Below, piece after piece: positions 54,619 to 63,534 of a stretch of 64,000 nucleotides of DNA. Origin of the DNA: Gammaproteobacteria bacterium. GTDB lineage: Bacteria > Pseudomonadota > Gammaproteobacteria > JACKNK01. The notes under the pieces are model-generated. The model saw nothing but the letters and a program-made list of their open reading frames with translations, made no database searches and was not told where the DNA came from. The stretch spans positions 124,001-188,000 of the forward strand of contig JACKNK010000006.1 in NCBI GenBank assembly GCA_024234955.1, written 5' to 3'. Every line of letters begins with the position of its first letter. Within the stretch, counting starts at the first letter, position 1. The translations under genes and the position numbers were made by a program.

Positions 54619-56979
54619 ATGAAGATCAGCAAAATACTAAACGCCCGCAATTACAGAATCTTCCGCGACTTCACTTGGCCAAGCGACCTTTCAGAGTTTG
54701 CCCGTTTCAATGTCATCTACGGATGGAATGGCTCGGGAAAAACATCGCTTTCGAATCTTTTTAGGCATATTCAGAAACGACTACCGTTGACCGACGGGCA
54801 AGTCGAAATCCTGATTGGGCAAACCCGAGTTAAAGGTCTGGATTTCGACACCGCAACTTTGCCAGCTGTCCGTGTATTCAATCGTGATGCGGTTGATCGA
54901 AACGTCTTCGAGCAAGTGAACCAGCAGTTGCCTCCCGTATTTTTTTTGGGCGAAGACAGCGTAGAAAAGCAGCAGCGGATAGAGGAACTATCGAAACAGC
55001 TCACTGCCGAGACCGACAAAGCGTCACGACAAGCACGCAAGAAGGCGGATGCTAGAAGCGCACTCGACACCTTCTGCGCCGAAGAAGCCAAAGCAATCAA
55101 GAATCTGCTAACGGTGCCGGGTGGTGGTCCCTACAACAACTACAACGCCGCCAACTTCAAGCAAACCGTGCAGGCCATGGCCAAGGGCACATTGCCAACA
55201 CCATTGTCGGTCGACGAGCGCGAACGCCACCTAGCAACCAAGGATGGGAAGGCCATGGAGAAAGTGCCAGAACCTTCGATCCGCTTTCCAGATTTTGCTG
55301 ACCTCACGAACCGTACCCAGACGATGTTGGGGCGCTCTGTAGTTTCATCTGTGATCGCCGAGTTAGCGGAGAATCCAGCCGTGGCCGGCTGGATAAGCAC
55401 CGGTCTCTCGTTGCACTCCGGAAAACACTCATCGACCAAATGCAGGTTTTGCGATCAGCCTTTACCAGTGCAACGCGTTCGACAATTGGAAGCGCATTTC
55501 AACGACGAGTACAAACGATTCCAAGCGGATATCGACCAACTGTCTGCAGACATAAACTCGGCCCAAGGATTTGCAAAGGCCTTTCGTGCTCCGCCCAAAG
55601 AAGCGTTGTACGAGCACCTACGCTCTGGTTATGAGCAAGCGCTCGACACATTGAAACAGCAAGCGAGAACGACTCAGCTGTCGATGGATGTGTTACTTCG
55701 CGCGCTCGAAGCCAAGAAAAACGAGCCGTTCAAAAGCCTCGATCTGCACCCGTTCATTACTCGATATAGCGCTTCCGAAGAGCCAACAAGCCGGGTAGAA
55801 ACATTTTTTCAACTCGCAATAGCTGGCTTAGCCGGGCTGACCGCCGTGATCGGAAAAACATCCTTCGAACAGATAACCGATGCGATTAAGCAACACAACA
55901 GCCATACGGATAGCTTCGATGCTGCCGTTAACACCGCGCGCTCAGCCTTGGCACGCGATGAGGTGCTGAAAGCTCTGCCTAAATGGACCAATAAGTCCAA
56001 GTCCGTCGAGGACGCAAGAATCCAAGAGGAGGATGCAACTGCAACAGCGGCAAAGCTTAGAAGGGACATCGCCGAGCTTGAAGTTCGAATACGGCAACAT
56101 CGTCGACCAGCCGAGGAGTTGAACCGCGAGCTCGCCTCCTACTTAGGTCGCGAAGAACTTCGGTTTGAAGTCGAACAAAACGGTTACCGGATCATGCGAG
56201 GCAACCACTCCGCTACGCACTTGAGCGACGGCGAACGCACAGCGATAGCGTTTCTGTATTTCCTGAAATCGCTCCAAGGTGCGGACTTTGATTTAAAAAC
56301 CGGCATCGTCGTCGTTGACGACCCCGTTTCAAGCCTTGATGCGAACTCTTTATTCAATGCTTTCAGCTTCATGAAGCAACGAACAAATGAGTCTGGCCAA
56401 CTCTTCGTACTGACCCATAATTTCGCCTTTTTCCGGTTGGTTAAGAACTGGTTCAACCACCTTCCTGGGCAGAACAAGCGGAATCCCGATCTCAGATCAG
56501 CGCGCTTCTACATGCTGGTAACTCAGTCAACAAATGGGCGTCGCACGGCGTCCTTGCAACTCCTTGACCCATTTCTTCATCAATACGAATCCGAATATCA
56601 CTACTTATTCAAAAGGGTCCATGAGGAGGCAAAGAAGCCTGCTGGACAAGACCTGGAATCCTATTACGCGATCCCAAACATCGCGCGCCGATTGCTTGAA
56701 GCGTTCCTGGCATTTCGGGTTCCAGACAAACCAGGCGAATTGTTTCAAAAGCTAGAAGCGATCTCTTATGACACCGCAAAGAAAACGCGAATATTGCGCT
56801 TCCTACATACTTATTCGCACTTCGATCAGATAGCAGAGCCTAGTTATGATCTATCCGCGCTATCGGAAACGCCCGCGATCCTTCAAGAAATCTTGGATTT
56901 CATACACAAATGTGATCCGGACCACTTCTCGTCAATGACGAACTTGATAAAAGCATCGGATGCTCAACATACCAGCTGA
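54619..56979 (+). CDS. RloC/PrrC-like AAA ATPase with zinc hook, putative anticodon nuclease
   Basis: A 786-residue protein of the AAA_13 (PrrC/RloC) family. The ABC-type ATPase is split: Walker A GWNGSGKTS at 35-43, then ABC signature LSDGE at 535-539 and Walker B GIVVVDDPVSSLD at about 562. Between them, coiled-coil stretches flank CRFC at 275-278, a Rad50-type zinc-hook motif that distinguishes RloC from PrrC. The C-terminal region has R690-x3-E694 (IARRLLEAFLAF) and, 36-40 residues later, H730/H734, similar to the Arg-Glu-His catalytic triad of PrrC. PrrC and RloC cut tRNA anticodon loops in phage or DNA-damage responses. The gene is AT-richer than metH. No type I restriction genes are present. 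Confidence 0.8.
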   Translation: MKISKILNARNYRIFRDFTWPSDLSEFARFNVIYGWNGSGKTSLSNLFRHIQKRLPLTDGQVEILIGQTRVKGLDFDTATLPAVRVFNRDAVDRNVFEQVNQQLPPVFFLGEDSVEKQQRIEELSKQLTAETDKASRQARKKADARSALDTFCAEEAKAIKNLLTVPGGGPYNNYNAANFKQTVQAMAKGTLPTPLSVDERERHLATKDGKAMEKVPEPSIRFPDFADLTNRTQTMLGRSVVSSVIAELAENPAVAGWISTGLSLHSGKHSSTKCRFCDQPLPVQRVRQLEAHFNDEYKRFQADIDQLSADINSAQGFAKAFRAPPKEALYEHLRSGYEQALDTLKQQARTTQLSMDVLLRALEAKKNEPFKSLDLHPFITRYSASEEPTSRVETFFQLAIAGLAGLTAVIGKTSFEQITDAIKQHNSHTDSFDAAVNTARSALARDEVLKALPKWTNKSKSVEDARIQEEDATATAAKLRRDIAELEVRIRQHRRPAEELNRELASYLGREELRFEVEQNGYRIMRGNHSATHLSDGERTAIAFLYFLKSLQGADFDLKTGIVVVDDPVSSLDANSLFNAFSFMKQRTNESGQLFVLTHNFAFFRLVKNWFNHLPGQNKRNPDLRSARFYMLVTQSTNGRRTASLQLLDPFLHQYESEYHYLFKRVHEEAKKPAGQDLESYYAIPNIARRLLEAFLAFRVPDKPGELFQKLEAISYDTAKKTRILRFLHTYSHFDQIAEPSYDLSALSETPAILQEILDFIHKCDPDHFSSMTNLIKASDAQHTS

Positions 56980-57002
56980 TCACTAAGCCCGAAGGCCCTG
57001 CC

Positions 57003-57878
57003 ATGGAAAAGCCGTTACAAGCCCTGCAACAGACCCTTGATGCCGCCGTGCGGCGCGTCGACGCCGACGCCGACGCCGACGCCGACGGCATCGAGTTCTG
57101 GTTCGCACGCGACCTGCAAGCACCGTTGGGCTACGCCCGTTGGGAGAATTTCCAGACCGCGATCCAGCGCGCGATGGAATCCTGCGAAGCCTCTGGCAAT
57201 GCGTTCTCCGACCATTTTCGTGGCGTCACGAAAATGGTTGAACTAGGCAGCGGCGCCAAGCGCGAAGTCGAGGACTTCATGCTCACTCGCTACGCCTGCT
57301 ACCTCGTTGCCCAGAACGGCGACTCGCGCAAGCCGGAGATCGCCTTCGCGCAAAGCTACTTCGCCGTTCAGACCCGCAAGCAGGAGCTGATCGAGGACCG
57401 CATGCGGCTGCATGCCCGCATGGAAGCCCGCGACCGCCTGCGTGAGTCCGAAAAGGCCTTATCCCAAAACATCTTCGAGCGTGGTGTGGACAACGCCGGC
57501 TTTGGTCGCATCCGCTCCCGCGGCGATCAGGCGCTGTTCGGTGGTCACACCACTCAAGCGATGAAGGACAAATACGGGATCGTCAAAACCCGCCCGTTGG
57601 CGGATTTCCTACCCACGCTGACGATCGCTGCAAAGAACCTCGCCACGGAGATGACGAACCACAACGTCGAGCAGGCCAACTTGCAGGGCGAGCGCGCGAT
57701 CACCGACGAGCACGTACAGAACAACGACAGCGTGCGCGACATGCTGGCCCAACGCGGCATCCGCCCGGAGAAACTGCCGGCAGAAGAGGACCTGAAAAAG
57801 CTCGAACGGCGCGTCAAATCCGAGGAGAAGAAACTTGCCAGGTCCACTAAACCGCTGCCTCCAAACGGTGACGAGTAG
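57003..57878 (+). CDS. dinD: DinD-like DNA damage-inducible protein
   Basis: A 291-residue protein matching DinD: EFWFARDLQAPLGYARWENFQTAIQRAMESCEASG, HFRGVTKMVELGSGAKREVEDFMLTRYACYLVAQNGDSRKPEIAFAQSYFAVQTRKQE (in part), ending in a charged helical tail. E. coli DinD is SOS-induced and restrains RecA. Near the N-terminus a GACGCC tandem repeat (57060-57087) encodes an Asp-Ala run absent from other DinD proteins. It begins 23 bases after the ATPase stop, so the two share a transcript. DinD-like genes occur inside type I restriction loci, as do RloC and PrrC. Confidence 0.85.
   Translation: MEKPLQALQQTLDAAVRRVDADADADADGIEFWFARDLQAPLGYARWENFQTAIQRAMESCEASGNAFSDHFRGVTKMVELGSGAKREVEDFMLTRYACYLVAQNGDSRKPEIAFAQSYFAVQTRKQELIEDRMRLHARMEARDRLRESEKALSQNIFERGVDNAGFGRIRSRGDQALFGGHTTQAMKDKYGIVKTRPLADFLPTLTIAAKNLATEMTNHNVEQANLQGERAITDEHVQNNDSVRDMLAQRGIRPEKLPAEEDLKKLERRVKSEEKKLARSTKPLPPNGDE
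57060..57087 (+). repeat. GACGCC microsatellite in the dinD coding region
   Basis: Four GACGCC units and a partial fifth encode the alternating Asp-Ala run. Unit changes keep the frame. Confidence 0.9.
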
Positions 57879-58356
57879 GGATAACCCCAGTGACGTCTGG
57901 CGACCCGGACATCACGGTGCCCTGTATTAATCCCGGGAACACGAGACAGTCAGCATGGCTTCCAGCGTCCTCGGTTTCCGGCTTCTACTTCGCCCACCCC
58001 GAAGCCCGCTACTTCGGCGTCGGCAAGATCGACAAGGACCAGGTCGAGGACTACGCCGCGCGCAAGGGCATGACCCTCGCCGAAGCCGAACGCTGGCTGT
58101 CGCCGGTGCTGGCCTACGACCCGGACTGATTCCGGGGTTCACTCGGCAAACGTGCCGGCGAGGGTTCGAGTGCATCACCCAGGCGCCCGCGTCGTTATGC
58201 CATCAGGGTGACATCGGCTGGCAAGGCCCTGTCACAAATGGCGCATCCGGCATCGGCCCTGCCCATCCCGGCTAACGTTTTCGCAGCAATCCTCCATTCG
58301 TGGCGGGATTCTTGCCTGTCAACCCGAACCGCATATTCATCACAGGCGTTCGACCC
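57879..58356. other. spacer after dinD containing the right metH repeat
   Basis: Besides the metH fragment there is no gene. The frame that starts at 57890 reads into the metH copy by chance and lacks a ribosome site. The right part carries the leader of the PEP-CTERM-type gene. Confidence 0.5.
57969..58129 (+). pseudogene. metH 3'-end fragment, right copy of the direct repeat
   Basis: This encodes the last 53 residues of methionine synthase (VSGFYFAHPEARYFGVGKID onward) and the stop, in frame, but without the rest of the gene. It matches 54386-54546 without gaps. Synonymous divergence indicates the two copies had separate histories, so this may be the native 3' end displaced by the island. 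Confidence 0.9.
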
Positions 58357-58968
58357 ATGACCCATTTCAAATTCCTGTCCCGCGCGCTGGCCGTTTTGTC
58401 GTTTTCCCTGCTCGGCAGCCCGGCGCAGTCCGCGGTGATCATCGATTTCTCGGAGGTCGGGGCCGATCTGCTCGTCAGCGTCAGCGGCACGCTCGACATC
58501 ACCGGGCTCTCGCACTTGGCCTACGCGGGTTCGACGTCGGGGTCGTCATCCATCAATTCGGGCGCGACGCAGGACTACCTGATCTTCGGTGCGAGCGCCG
58601 CCCCCATCGAGCGTTACGATTTCGTGCACGCCCGTATCCCGGTGTTCGCCGGCACGTTCTCCGCCACCGCCGATGCCACCACCGGCGATTCGTTCTACTT
58701 CTGGAACAACGGCGGTGGCTCCGGGCGTTTGTTCCTCGAGGACAGCTTCGTATCCGGGTCCGCCCTGAACGCGACGATGACTTTCCTGAACACCACGCTG
58801 GCCGACATCGGCGGCATCAATACCGGCACCATCACGCTGGCCAACGACACCATCGAGTTCACTGTCAATGCCAACACCGGCGGCGCCAGCGTTCCCGCGC
58901 CTCTGAGCGTCGCGCTGTTCGGCATCGGGCTGGCGGCACTGCGCCGCGCGCCGATTGCCAAGGTTTGA
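58357..58968 (+). CDS. PEP-CTERM-like secreted protein, VPAP type
   Basis: A 203-residue protein with signal peptide (ALAVLSFSLLGSPAQSA), a Ser/Thr/Gly-rich beta domain, and a C-terminal tail VPAPLSVALFGIGLAALRRA: a short V-P-x-P motif, a hydrophobic helix and a basic end. This is the tripartite exosortase sorting signal. Such proteins are cleaved by exosortase and usually associated with exopolysaccharide. No exosortase gene is visible. The ATG at 58357 begins the leader. Confidence 0.8.
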   Translation: MTHFKFLSRALAVLSFSLLGSPAQSAVIIDFSEVGADLLVSVSGTLDITGLSHLAYAGSTSGSSSINSGATQDYLIFGASAAPIERYDFVHARIPVFAGTFSATADATTGDSFYFWNNGGGSGRLFLEDSFVSGSALNATMTFLNTTLADIGGINTGTITLANDTIEFTVNANTGGASVPAPLSVALFGIGLAALRRAPIAKV

Positions 58969-59084
58969 GTCCCTGACACGGCAAGCAAGATTCGCCGTCT
59001 CCGACTCCGCCCGACCACACCGGCACTCACCCTATTTCGCCCACTTTCGGCGAGGTCCGTAACGCTGTTCCGAGGAGAACATCC

Positions 59085-59834
59085 ATGAATCTGAACATCG
59101 CCCATCAGGGGCGCATCCTTGCCCTCCTGCTCGCCCTTTCCGGCATGCCCCATGTCGCTCATGCATCGACGGTGCTTTCAGCGACCGACTGGAGCGGGTT
59201 CACGAACGTCGTGACCACGAAAAACGTCGGTAGCAGCAACACCTTCTCGGCCAGCGGCTCGTCGGCATTGCAGATCTACTCGTACCTGAGCGGCAGCAGC
59301 GCAGAGACTCAACGCTTCGTGTACGACTCAGGCTTCAGTTACGACCCAAGCGTCCAGGGCGCGGTGGACAGCATCGACATCGCCATCGACCAGCGCCGGG
59401 TCAGCGGCGCCCCCGGGGCACATGGCTGGGGCGTGGGATTCATGCAGGGCAGCAACATCTTCGTGTTCAGCATGTATCACGCTTTCGGCGCGGGCACGTA
59501 TTCCTGGAACACCTTCAGCATTGCGGATGCAACGTCCGCCGCCCAATGGTTCCAGGCGACTGCGGCCGGTCTGGTCGCCCCTGCGGCGACGCTCGATCTC
59601 AGCGCGACCGGCAGCGAGATATTTGCGGGCGTATTCATTTTTTCCGGCAACGGCGGCGCGCCGTATCGCTACGACACCACGCAATACGACAATCTGAACG
59701 TGTCCTTCAACACGGTCGAAAATGCGGTGCCGGTACCCGGCGCCTTCACGTTGCTGCTGACCGGATTTGCCGGGATCGGCTGGACACGCCGCCGGGCGCG
59801 CCTCAAGTCCCAAAACGGCTCCGAGCCTGCCTGA
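59085..59834 (+). CDS. PEP-CTERM-like secreted protein, VPVPG type
   Basis: A 249-residue protein with signal peptide (ILALLLALSGMPHVAHA), a beta-rich low-complexity middle (GSSNTFSASGSSALQIYSYLS) and the C-terminal signal VPVPGAFTLLLTGFAGIGW followed by TRRRAR. It is the same class of exosortase substrate as the upstream gene but shares no close sequence with it. A GAGGAG ribosome site precedes the ATG. Confidence 0.85.
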   Translation: MNLNIAHQGRILALLLALSGMPHVAHASTVLSATDWSGFTNVVTTKNVGSSNTFSASGSSALQIYSYLSGSSAETQRFVYDSGFSYDPSVQGAVDSIDIAIDQRRVSGAPGAHGWGVGFMQGSNIFVFSMYHAFGAGTYSWNTFSIADATSAAQWFQATAAGLVAPAATLDLSATGSEIFAGVFIFSGNGGAPYRYDTTQYDNLNVSFNTVENAVPVPGAFTLLLTGFAGIGWTRRRARLKSQNGSEPA

Positions 59835-60363
59835 TTCGCAAACGTCAGCCGAGCAATTCGAGTTGGACGCTGTCCGCCTACGACAACGGCAATAGCCTGC
59901 GGGACTCGATGACTCTTAATGGCCCGTGCGACTTTTTCGGCATCTCGGCTTCGGCCCTTGGCCCTTGGCCCTTGGCCAGGCGAACGTGCCGGTATCCACT
60001 GCGTCCGCGCTTTTCCTCCCTGTCGGCCTGAATGTCCGCCAACTCCGGCGGCGTTGCCCCGGGGGCTCAACCCGGGAGCGCAAAACGGGGCGCCGACAAA
60101 CGCCGCCTAACGGGCTGTCTACGAAGGATCGGGATACCGCATAACGCGCACCACACGCCTGCGCGCCCGTGTTCTGCGTGCGCCAGCGTCATCGCAGTTG
60201 ATCTTGGCGCGATGCCTCTTTCCCGGATCGGGTGTCCCGACCTCGATTGCCATCGCGGAATCGCCCCAAGGCTCGCTTTCGCACCCGGTGCTGGCGCGTT
60301 GTCACGAACCCGAATTACATTCATCCTTTCCAGGTAGACACCCACGCCGAAAGGAGACACACG
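59835..60363. other. 529-bp spacer after the PEP-CTERM genes
   Basis: No convincing gene. Noticeable is a short tandem repeat, CCCTTGG x3, near 59955. The right end has an AAAGGAG ribosome site for the next gene. Confidence 0.5.
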
Positions 60364-60978
60364 ATGCTGGGGACCGACGACGCGAAGCGCAAACGGGCTG
60401 AGGACCAGCTCATCGGATCGCTTTTTCTGCCCGAGGGCGGGGATTACGACGACGAGGACGATTTCGTCGATGAGGCGATGGACGCCATCGATGAAGGCAC
60501 CTTCGACCGCGCGCTGGCAGCGGCAAAAGTCGCCTACGAACTCGGCTCGCCGATCGGCGCCTATGCGTACGCCAGGCTCATGACACGTCTTGCCGAGCGC
60601 AAACATGAAGCCTCCCTGCCCGGAAATATCGAGGCGGACGCCGCGCGTGCGGCGTATTTCAGCGCCATCAATGCTGGGCTCTGGAGCGCTGCCGAGGGTG
60701 TCACCGAGAATGCCGGCCAGGCTTGGTTCGGTGCATCGATCGGAGAACGCCTCGCCGCAAACCAGCTTTACGGCTTCGACCTGGCGGGAGAAATCGAGTC
60801 AATGCGGGCGCAGGGCGTGGCCGTTACCGATGCCGACATCGCGTCGGCAAACCGGCTTCTCGGCGATGCGGGCTGGGTCGAAGGCCGAAAGGTGCCCGTC
60901 GTTGAGGTCGAGTCTCGTGGTATCGAGGGCATCCTTTTCGATTTTCAGGGCACGTTGATGTACATCGACCAGTGGTAG
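60364..60978 (+). CDS. hypothetical acidic helical protein
   Basis: A 204-residue protein beginning at an ATG with an AAAGGAG site. The N-terminus is acidic (GGDYDDEDDFVDEAMDAIDE); the middle has helix pairs resembling Sel1/TPR-like repeats (FDRALAAAKVAYELGSPIGAYAYARLM, AYFSAINAGLWSAAEG). The end, GIEGILFDFQGTLMYIDQW, is unusual. Likely cytoplasmic. I do not recognise the family. Confidence 0.6.
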   Translation: MLGTDDAKRKRAEDQLIGSLFLPEGGDYDDEDDFVDEAMDAIDEGTFDRALAAAKVAYELGSPIGAYAYARLMTRLAERKHEASLPGNIEADAARAAYFSAINAGLWSAAEGVTENAGQAWFGASIGERLAANQLYGFDLAGEIESMRAQGVAVTDADIASANRLLGDAGWVEGRKVPVVEVESRGIEGILFDFQGTLMYIDQW

Positions 60979-61191
60979 CGGGAGGCGCCGGTGAGGCACA
61001 CCGCTCGTTGACTGGCGGTGTGCGTCCGGTTTGCCTGGATTGGCCGTTGCCGGGCGTCCGTCGCAGGGCGCCATTCGTCGCGGAACCTCATGACATTCCG
61101 CCTGTCCCAAGAGCGCCGTGCAGTACCGGGCGCATGATGTATCGCAAGCACGCGTATCCCGATCTCCCTTTCCCCGCCAAGCCTGTTCGCC

Positions 61192-62178
61192 ATGAGCATC
61201 CTCAAAATCAAAGGTCACGAGTTACTTCCTTTCGGGCTGGACTGCAAACCCGTCATGGACGCTTACCTGCAGCAAGCCAATCTGGATACCAGCGACTACA
61301 CCTTCGCCGCCAACTACATCTGGCTCACTCACCTGAGCGGCTTTTACACGATCATCGAGGACACCTTCTGCTTCTTCGTATTGAGTAACGGCGACCTGTC
61401 CATGCTGTTGCCCCCGCTCGGGCAGAAGGACAACGTCGTCCGCGCCATGCAGGCCTGCTTCCGCATCATGGAGGAGAACAACGCCTCCTCGGCCAATACC
61501 AAGGTCGAATATCTCGACGAGACCATGCTCGGCTGGTTCGCCAACGACGTCGAGGAGGGGGCGGAGATCTTCGATCTGTTCGCGGACTACGTGGTCGAGC
61601 GCGCGCTGGTCGATTACGTCTACGAGTGCGAGGACCTGATCGGGTTGCGCGGCAATGCCTACGCGACCAAGCGCAACGAGATCAACAAGTTCACCCGCAT
61701 CCATCCGAACCACCGTGTCGAACTGCTGGACCCGACGCGACACGGTGAGGGCATCAACACGCTGATGAATCACTGGATCAGCGAGCGGATGAAGTATCTG
61801 CCGACCGACCAGACCGACTGGTACATCGACGGCATCCACTTCGAGCGTCAGGCGGTAAAACGCATGCTGCGCGACTACAAGGCGCTGGACCTGATCGGTC
61901 TGGTTATCCTGCTGGACGATCGCCTTGCTGGCTTCACCGTCGGCGAAAAGATCAATGCCAAAACTGCGAGCGTGATCATCGAGAAGACCGACTTCAACGT
62001 GCTCGGTGCGGCGCAATTCATCTTCCGCGAGTTCGCCAAGGTGCTGGCGCACGAGTACGGCGTCACCCACATCAACGTCGGCGACGACATGGGCTTCGAA
62101 AACCTCAAGAAGGTGAAACTCTCCTACCGGCCCAGCCAGTTGATTCCGAAATACACGGTGTACAAGCGGCAGGGCTGA
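61192..62178 (+). CDS. DUF2156-domain (GNAT-like) protein
   Basis: A 328-residue protein that resembles DUF2156, the fold shared with the lysyl-phosphatidylglycerol synthase C-terminal domain. Motifs: LRGNAYATKRNEINKF in the acceptor region, RHGEGINTLMNHWI, and near the end DFNVLGAAQFIFREFAKVLAHEYGVTHINVGDDMGFENLKKVKLSYRPSQLIPKY (in part), the typical D-x-G-x-x-x-L-K...Y-x-P. It lacks the membrane domain of MprF, so it is probably a soluble aminoacyl- or acyl-transferase of unknown substrate. Confidence 0.8.
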   Translation: MSILKIKGHELLPFGLDCKPVMDAYLQQANLDTSDYTFAANYIWLTHLSGFYTIIEDTFCFFVLSNGDLSMLLPPLGQKDNVVRAMQACFRIMEENNASSANTKVEYLDETMLGWFANDVEEGAEIFDLFADYVVERALVDYVYECEDLIGLRGNAYATKRNEINKFTRIHPNHRVELLDPTRHGEGINTLMNHWISERMKYLPTDQTDWYIDGIHFERQAVKRMLRDYKALDLIGLVILLDDRLAGFTVGEKINAKTASVIIEKTDFNVLGAAQFIFREFAKVLAHEYGVTHINVGDDMGFENLKKVKLSYRPSQLIPKYTVYKRQG

Positions 62179-62296
62179 CCCGGATAACCGGTATTCAGGG
62201 CCTGGTCGTTGATCAGCCTGCAACGTGATCTCGGGAAACGCATTCAGCCCCGGCGATTGCGATAAAAATGCGGGAAATGACCGATAAGGAGCTGCA

Positions 62297-63067
62297 ATGA
62301 CGATGACCACGCACCCCTTCCTTTTCCTTGCCGCAACCTGCGCTGCATTGTTGGCGGCGTTGCGCCCGGTCCATGCGGAAGCCCCTCTGCGTGTCGCGAT
62401 CTCACCGGATATCGCACCGTATGTCACCGACAGCGCCACCGGCGGCTTTGAAGTGGCCCTGATGCATGCCTTGCTCCCCGGAAGAACGCTGACATTCGTG
62501 CAGCACCCCTATGCCGCGTTGCAGACCGCCGTGCCGCGCGGGGAGGCCGACATCGCGGTTGGCGTCCAGCCTGGTGACGATGGCGCCTGGTATTCCGGCC
62601 CCGTCATCGCGTTCGTGAATTACGCAATCAGTCGCAAGTCCGACACCCTTCCGGTCGCGACGGTGTCCGATCTCGCCCCTTATCCGCTGCTGACCTGGCA
62701 GAACGCATACCGTGAACTGGGTCCGGCGTTCGAGCAGGCTTATGCGCCGGGCACTGGGTTGCACGCCAGACTGGTCGAGATCGCCGATCAGTCGGAACAG
62801 GTCCGACGCTTCTGGGCCGTACCGAAGCAGATCGTGGTCATTGATGGCAGCATCTTTGAACACCTCTCGCACCAGCAGGGGCAGGACCCCGGCGAGGCCG
62901 AATTTCACGCGCTGTTCCCACCGACAACGGATTTTCGTGTCGCCTTTCGCGACCCGGTACAACGGGATGAATTCGATCGCAATCTGATCGAGCTCTGTCA
63001 GCGCGGCGCGTACCAGGCCCTGAGGGATCGCTACGGCATCCCGGTTGGCGGCATCTGCCCACGTTGA
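62297..63067 (+). CDS. periplasmic solute-binding protein, family 3-like
   Basis: A 256-residue protein with signal peptide (FLFLAATCAALLAALRPVHA) and a type II periplasmic-binding fold: PLRVAISPDIAPYVT, GGFEVALMHALLPGRTLTFVQHPYAALQTAVPRGEADIAVGV (in part) and the final QRDEFDRNLIELCQRGAYQALRDRYG. Amino-acid-type SBPs or chemoreceptor co-receptors have this form. No transporter genes are adjacent. The next gene, gloA, is convergent, with 6 bases between stops. Confidence 0.78.
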   Translation: MTMTTHPFLFLAATCAALLAALRPVHAEAPLRVAISPDIAPYVTDSATGGFEVALMHALLPGRTLTFVQHPYAALQTAVPRGEADIAVGVQPGDDGAWYSGPVIAFVNYAISRKSDTLPVATVSDLAPYPLLTWQNAYRELGPAFEQAYAPGTGLHARLVEIADQSEQVRRFWAVPKQIVVIDGSIFEHLSHQQGQDPGEAEFHALFPPTTDFRVAFRDPVQRDEFDRNLIELCQRGAYQALRDRYGIPVGGICPR

Positions 63068-63073
63068 TGAGAC

Positions 63074-63463
63074 TCAGCGTTCCCGCCAGCCGATCAGCTC
63101 GATCTGGTAGCCATCGGGATCTTCGACAAAGGCGATGATGGTGGTGCCCGCATTCATCGGGCCAGCTTCGCGGATGATCTTGCCACCCCGCGCGCGAATA
63201 TCCTCGCAGGCCTGGTAAACATCCTCGACTTCGATCGCGAGGTGCCCGAATCCGTTGCCCAGGTCGTATTTGTCCACCCCCCAGTTGTAGGTCAGCTCGA
63301 TGACGGTGTTGTCGGCCTCGCTGCCATAACCGACGAAGGCATTGGTGAATTCGCCCTTCGGATAATCCTTCTGGCGCAGCAGCGTCATGCCCAGGACATT
63401 GGTGTAGAAGTCGATCGAGCGTGCCAGATCGCCGCTGCGGATCATGGTGTGCAACATGCGCAT
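63074..63463 (-). CDS. gloA: lactoylglutathione lyase (glyoxalase I)
   Basis: A 129-residue metalloenzyme with the glyoxalase fold: MLHTMIRSGDLARSIDFYTNVLGM, VIELTYNWGVDKYDLGNGFGHLAIEV and FVEDPDGYQIELI, with metal ligands H5, E56, H74 and E122-type positions intact. It detoxifies methylglyoxal with glutathione, which fits the glutathione reductase at 36099-37451. Confidence 0.95.
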   Translation of the reverse strand: MRMLHTMIRSGDLARSIDFYTNVLGMTLLRQKDYPKGEFTNAFVGYGSEADNTVIELTYNWGVDKYDLGNGFGHLAIEVEDVYQACEDIRARGGKIIREAGPMNAGTTIIAFVEDPDGYQIELIGWRER

Positions 63464-63534
63464 GGTATTTCCCCTGGAAGAATTCTGTTCAAACCGCGAT
63501 GTTCCGCGATCTCCGCGCCAAGTAAACTACTGCG

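Noticed and set aside
57890..58129. A 79-codon frame that reads into the right-hand metH fragment
   Set aside because: Only the last 53 codons mean anything, as a duplicated gene end; the first 26 are spacer sequence in chance frame and no ribosome site is present.
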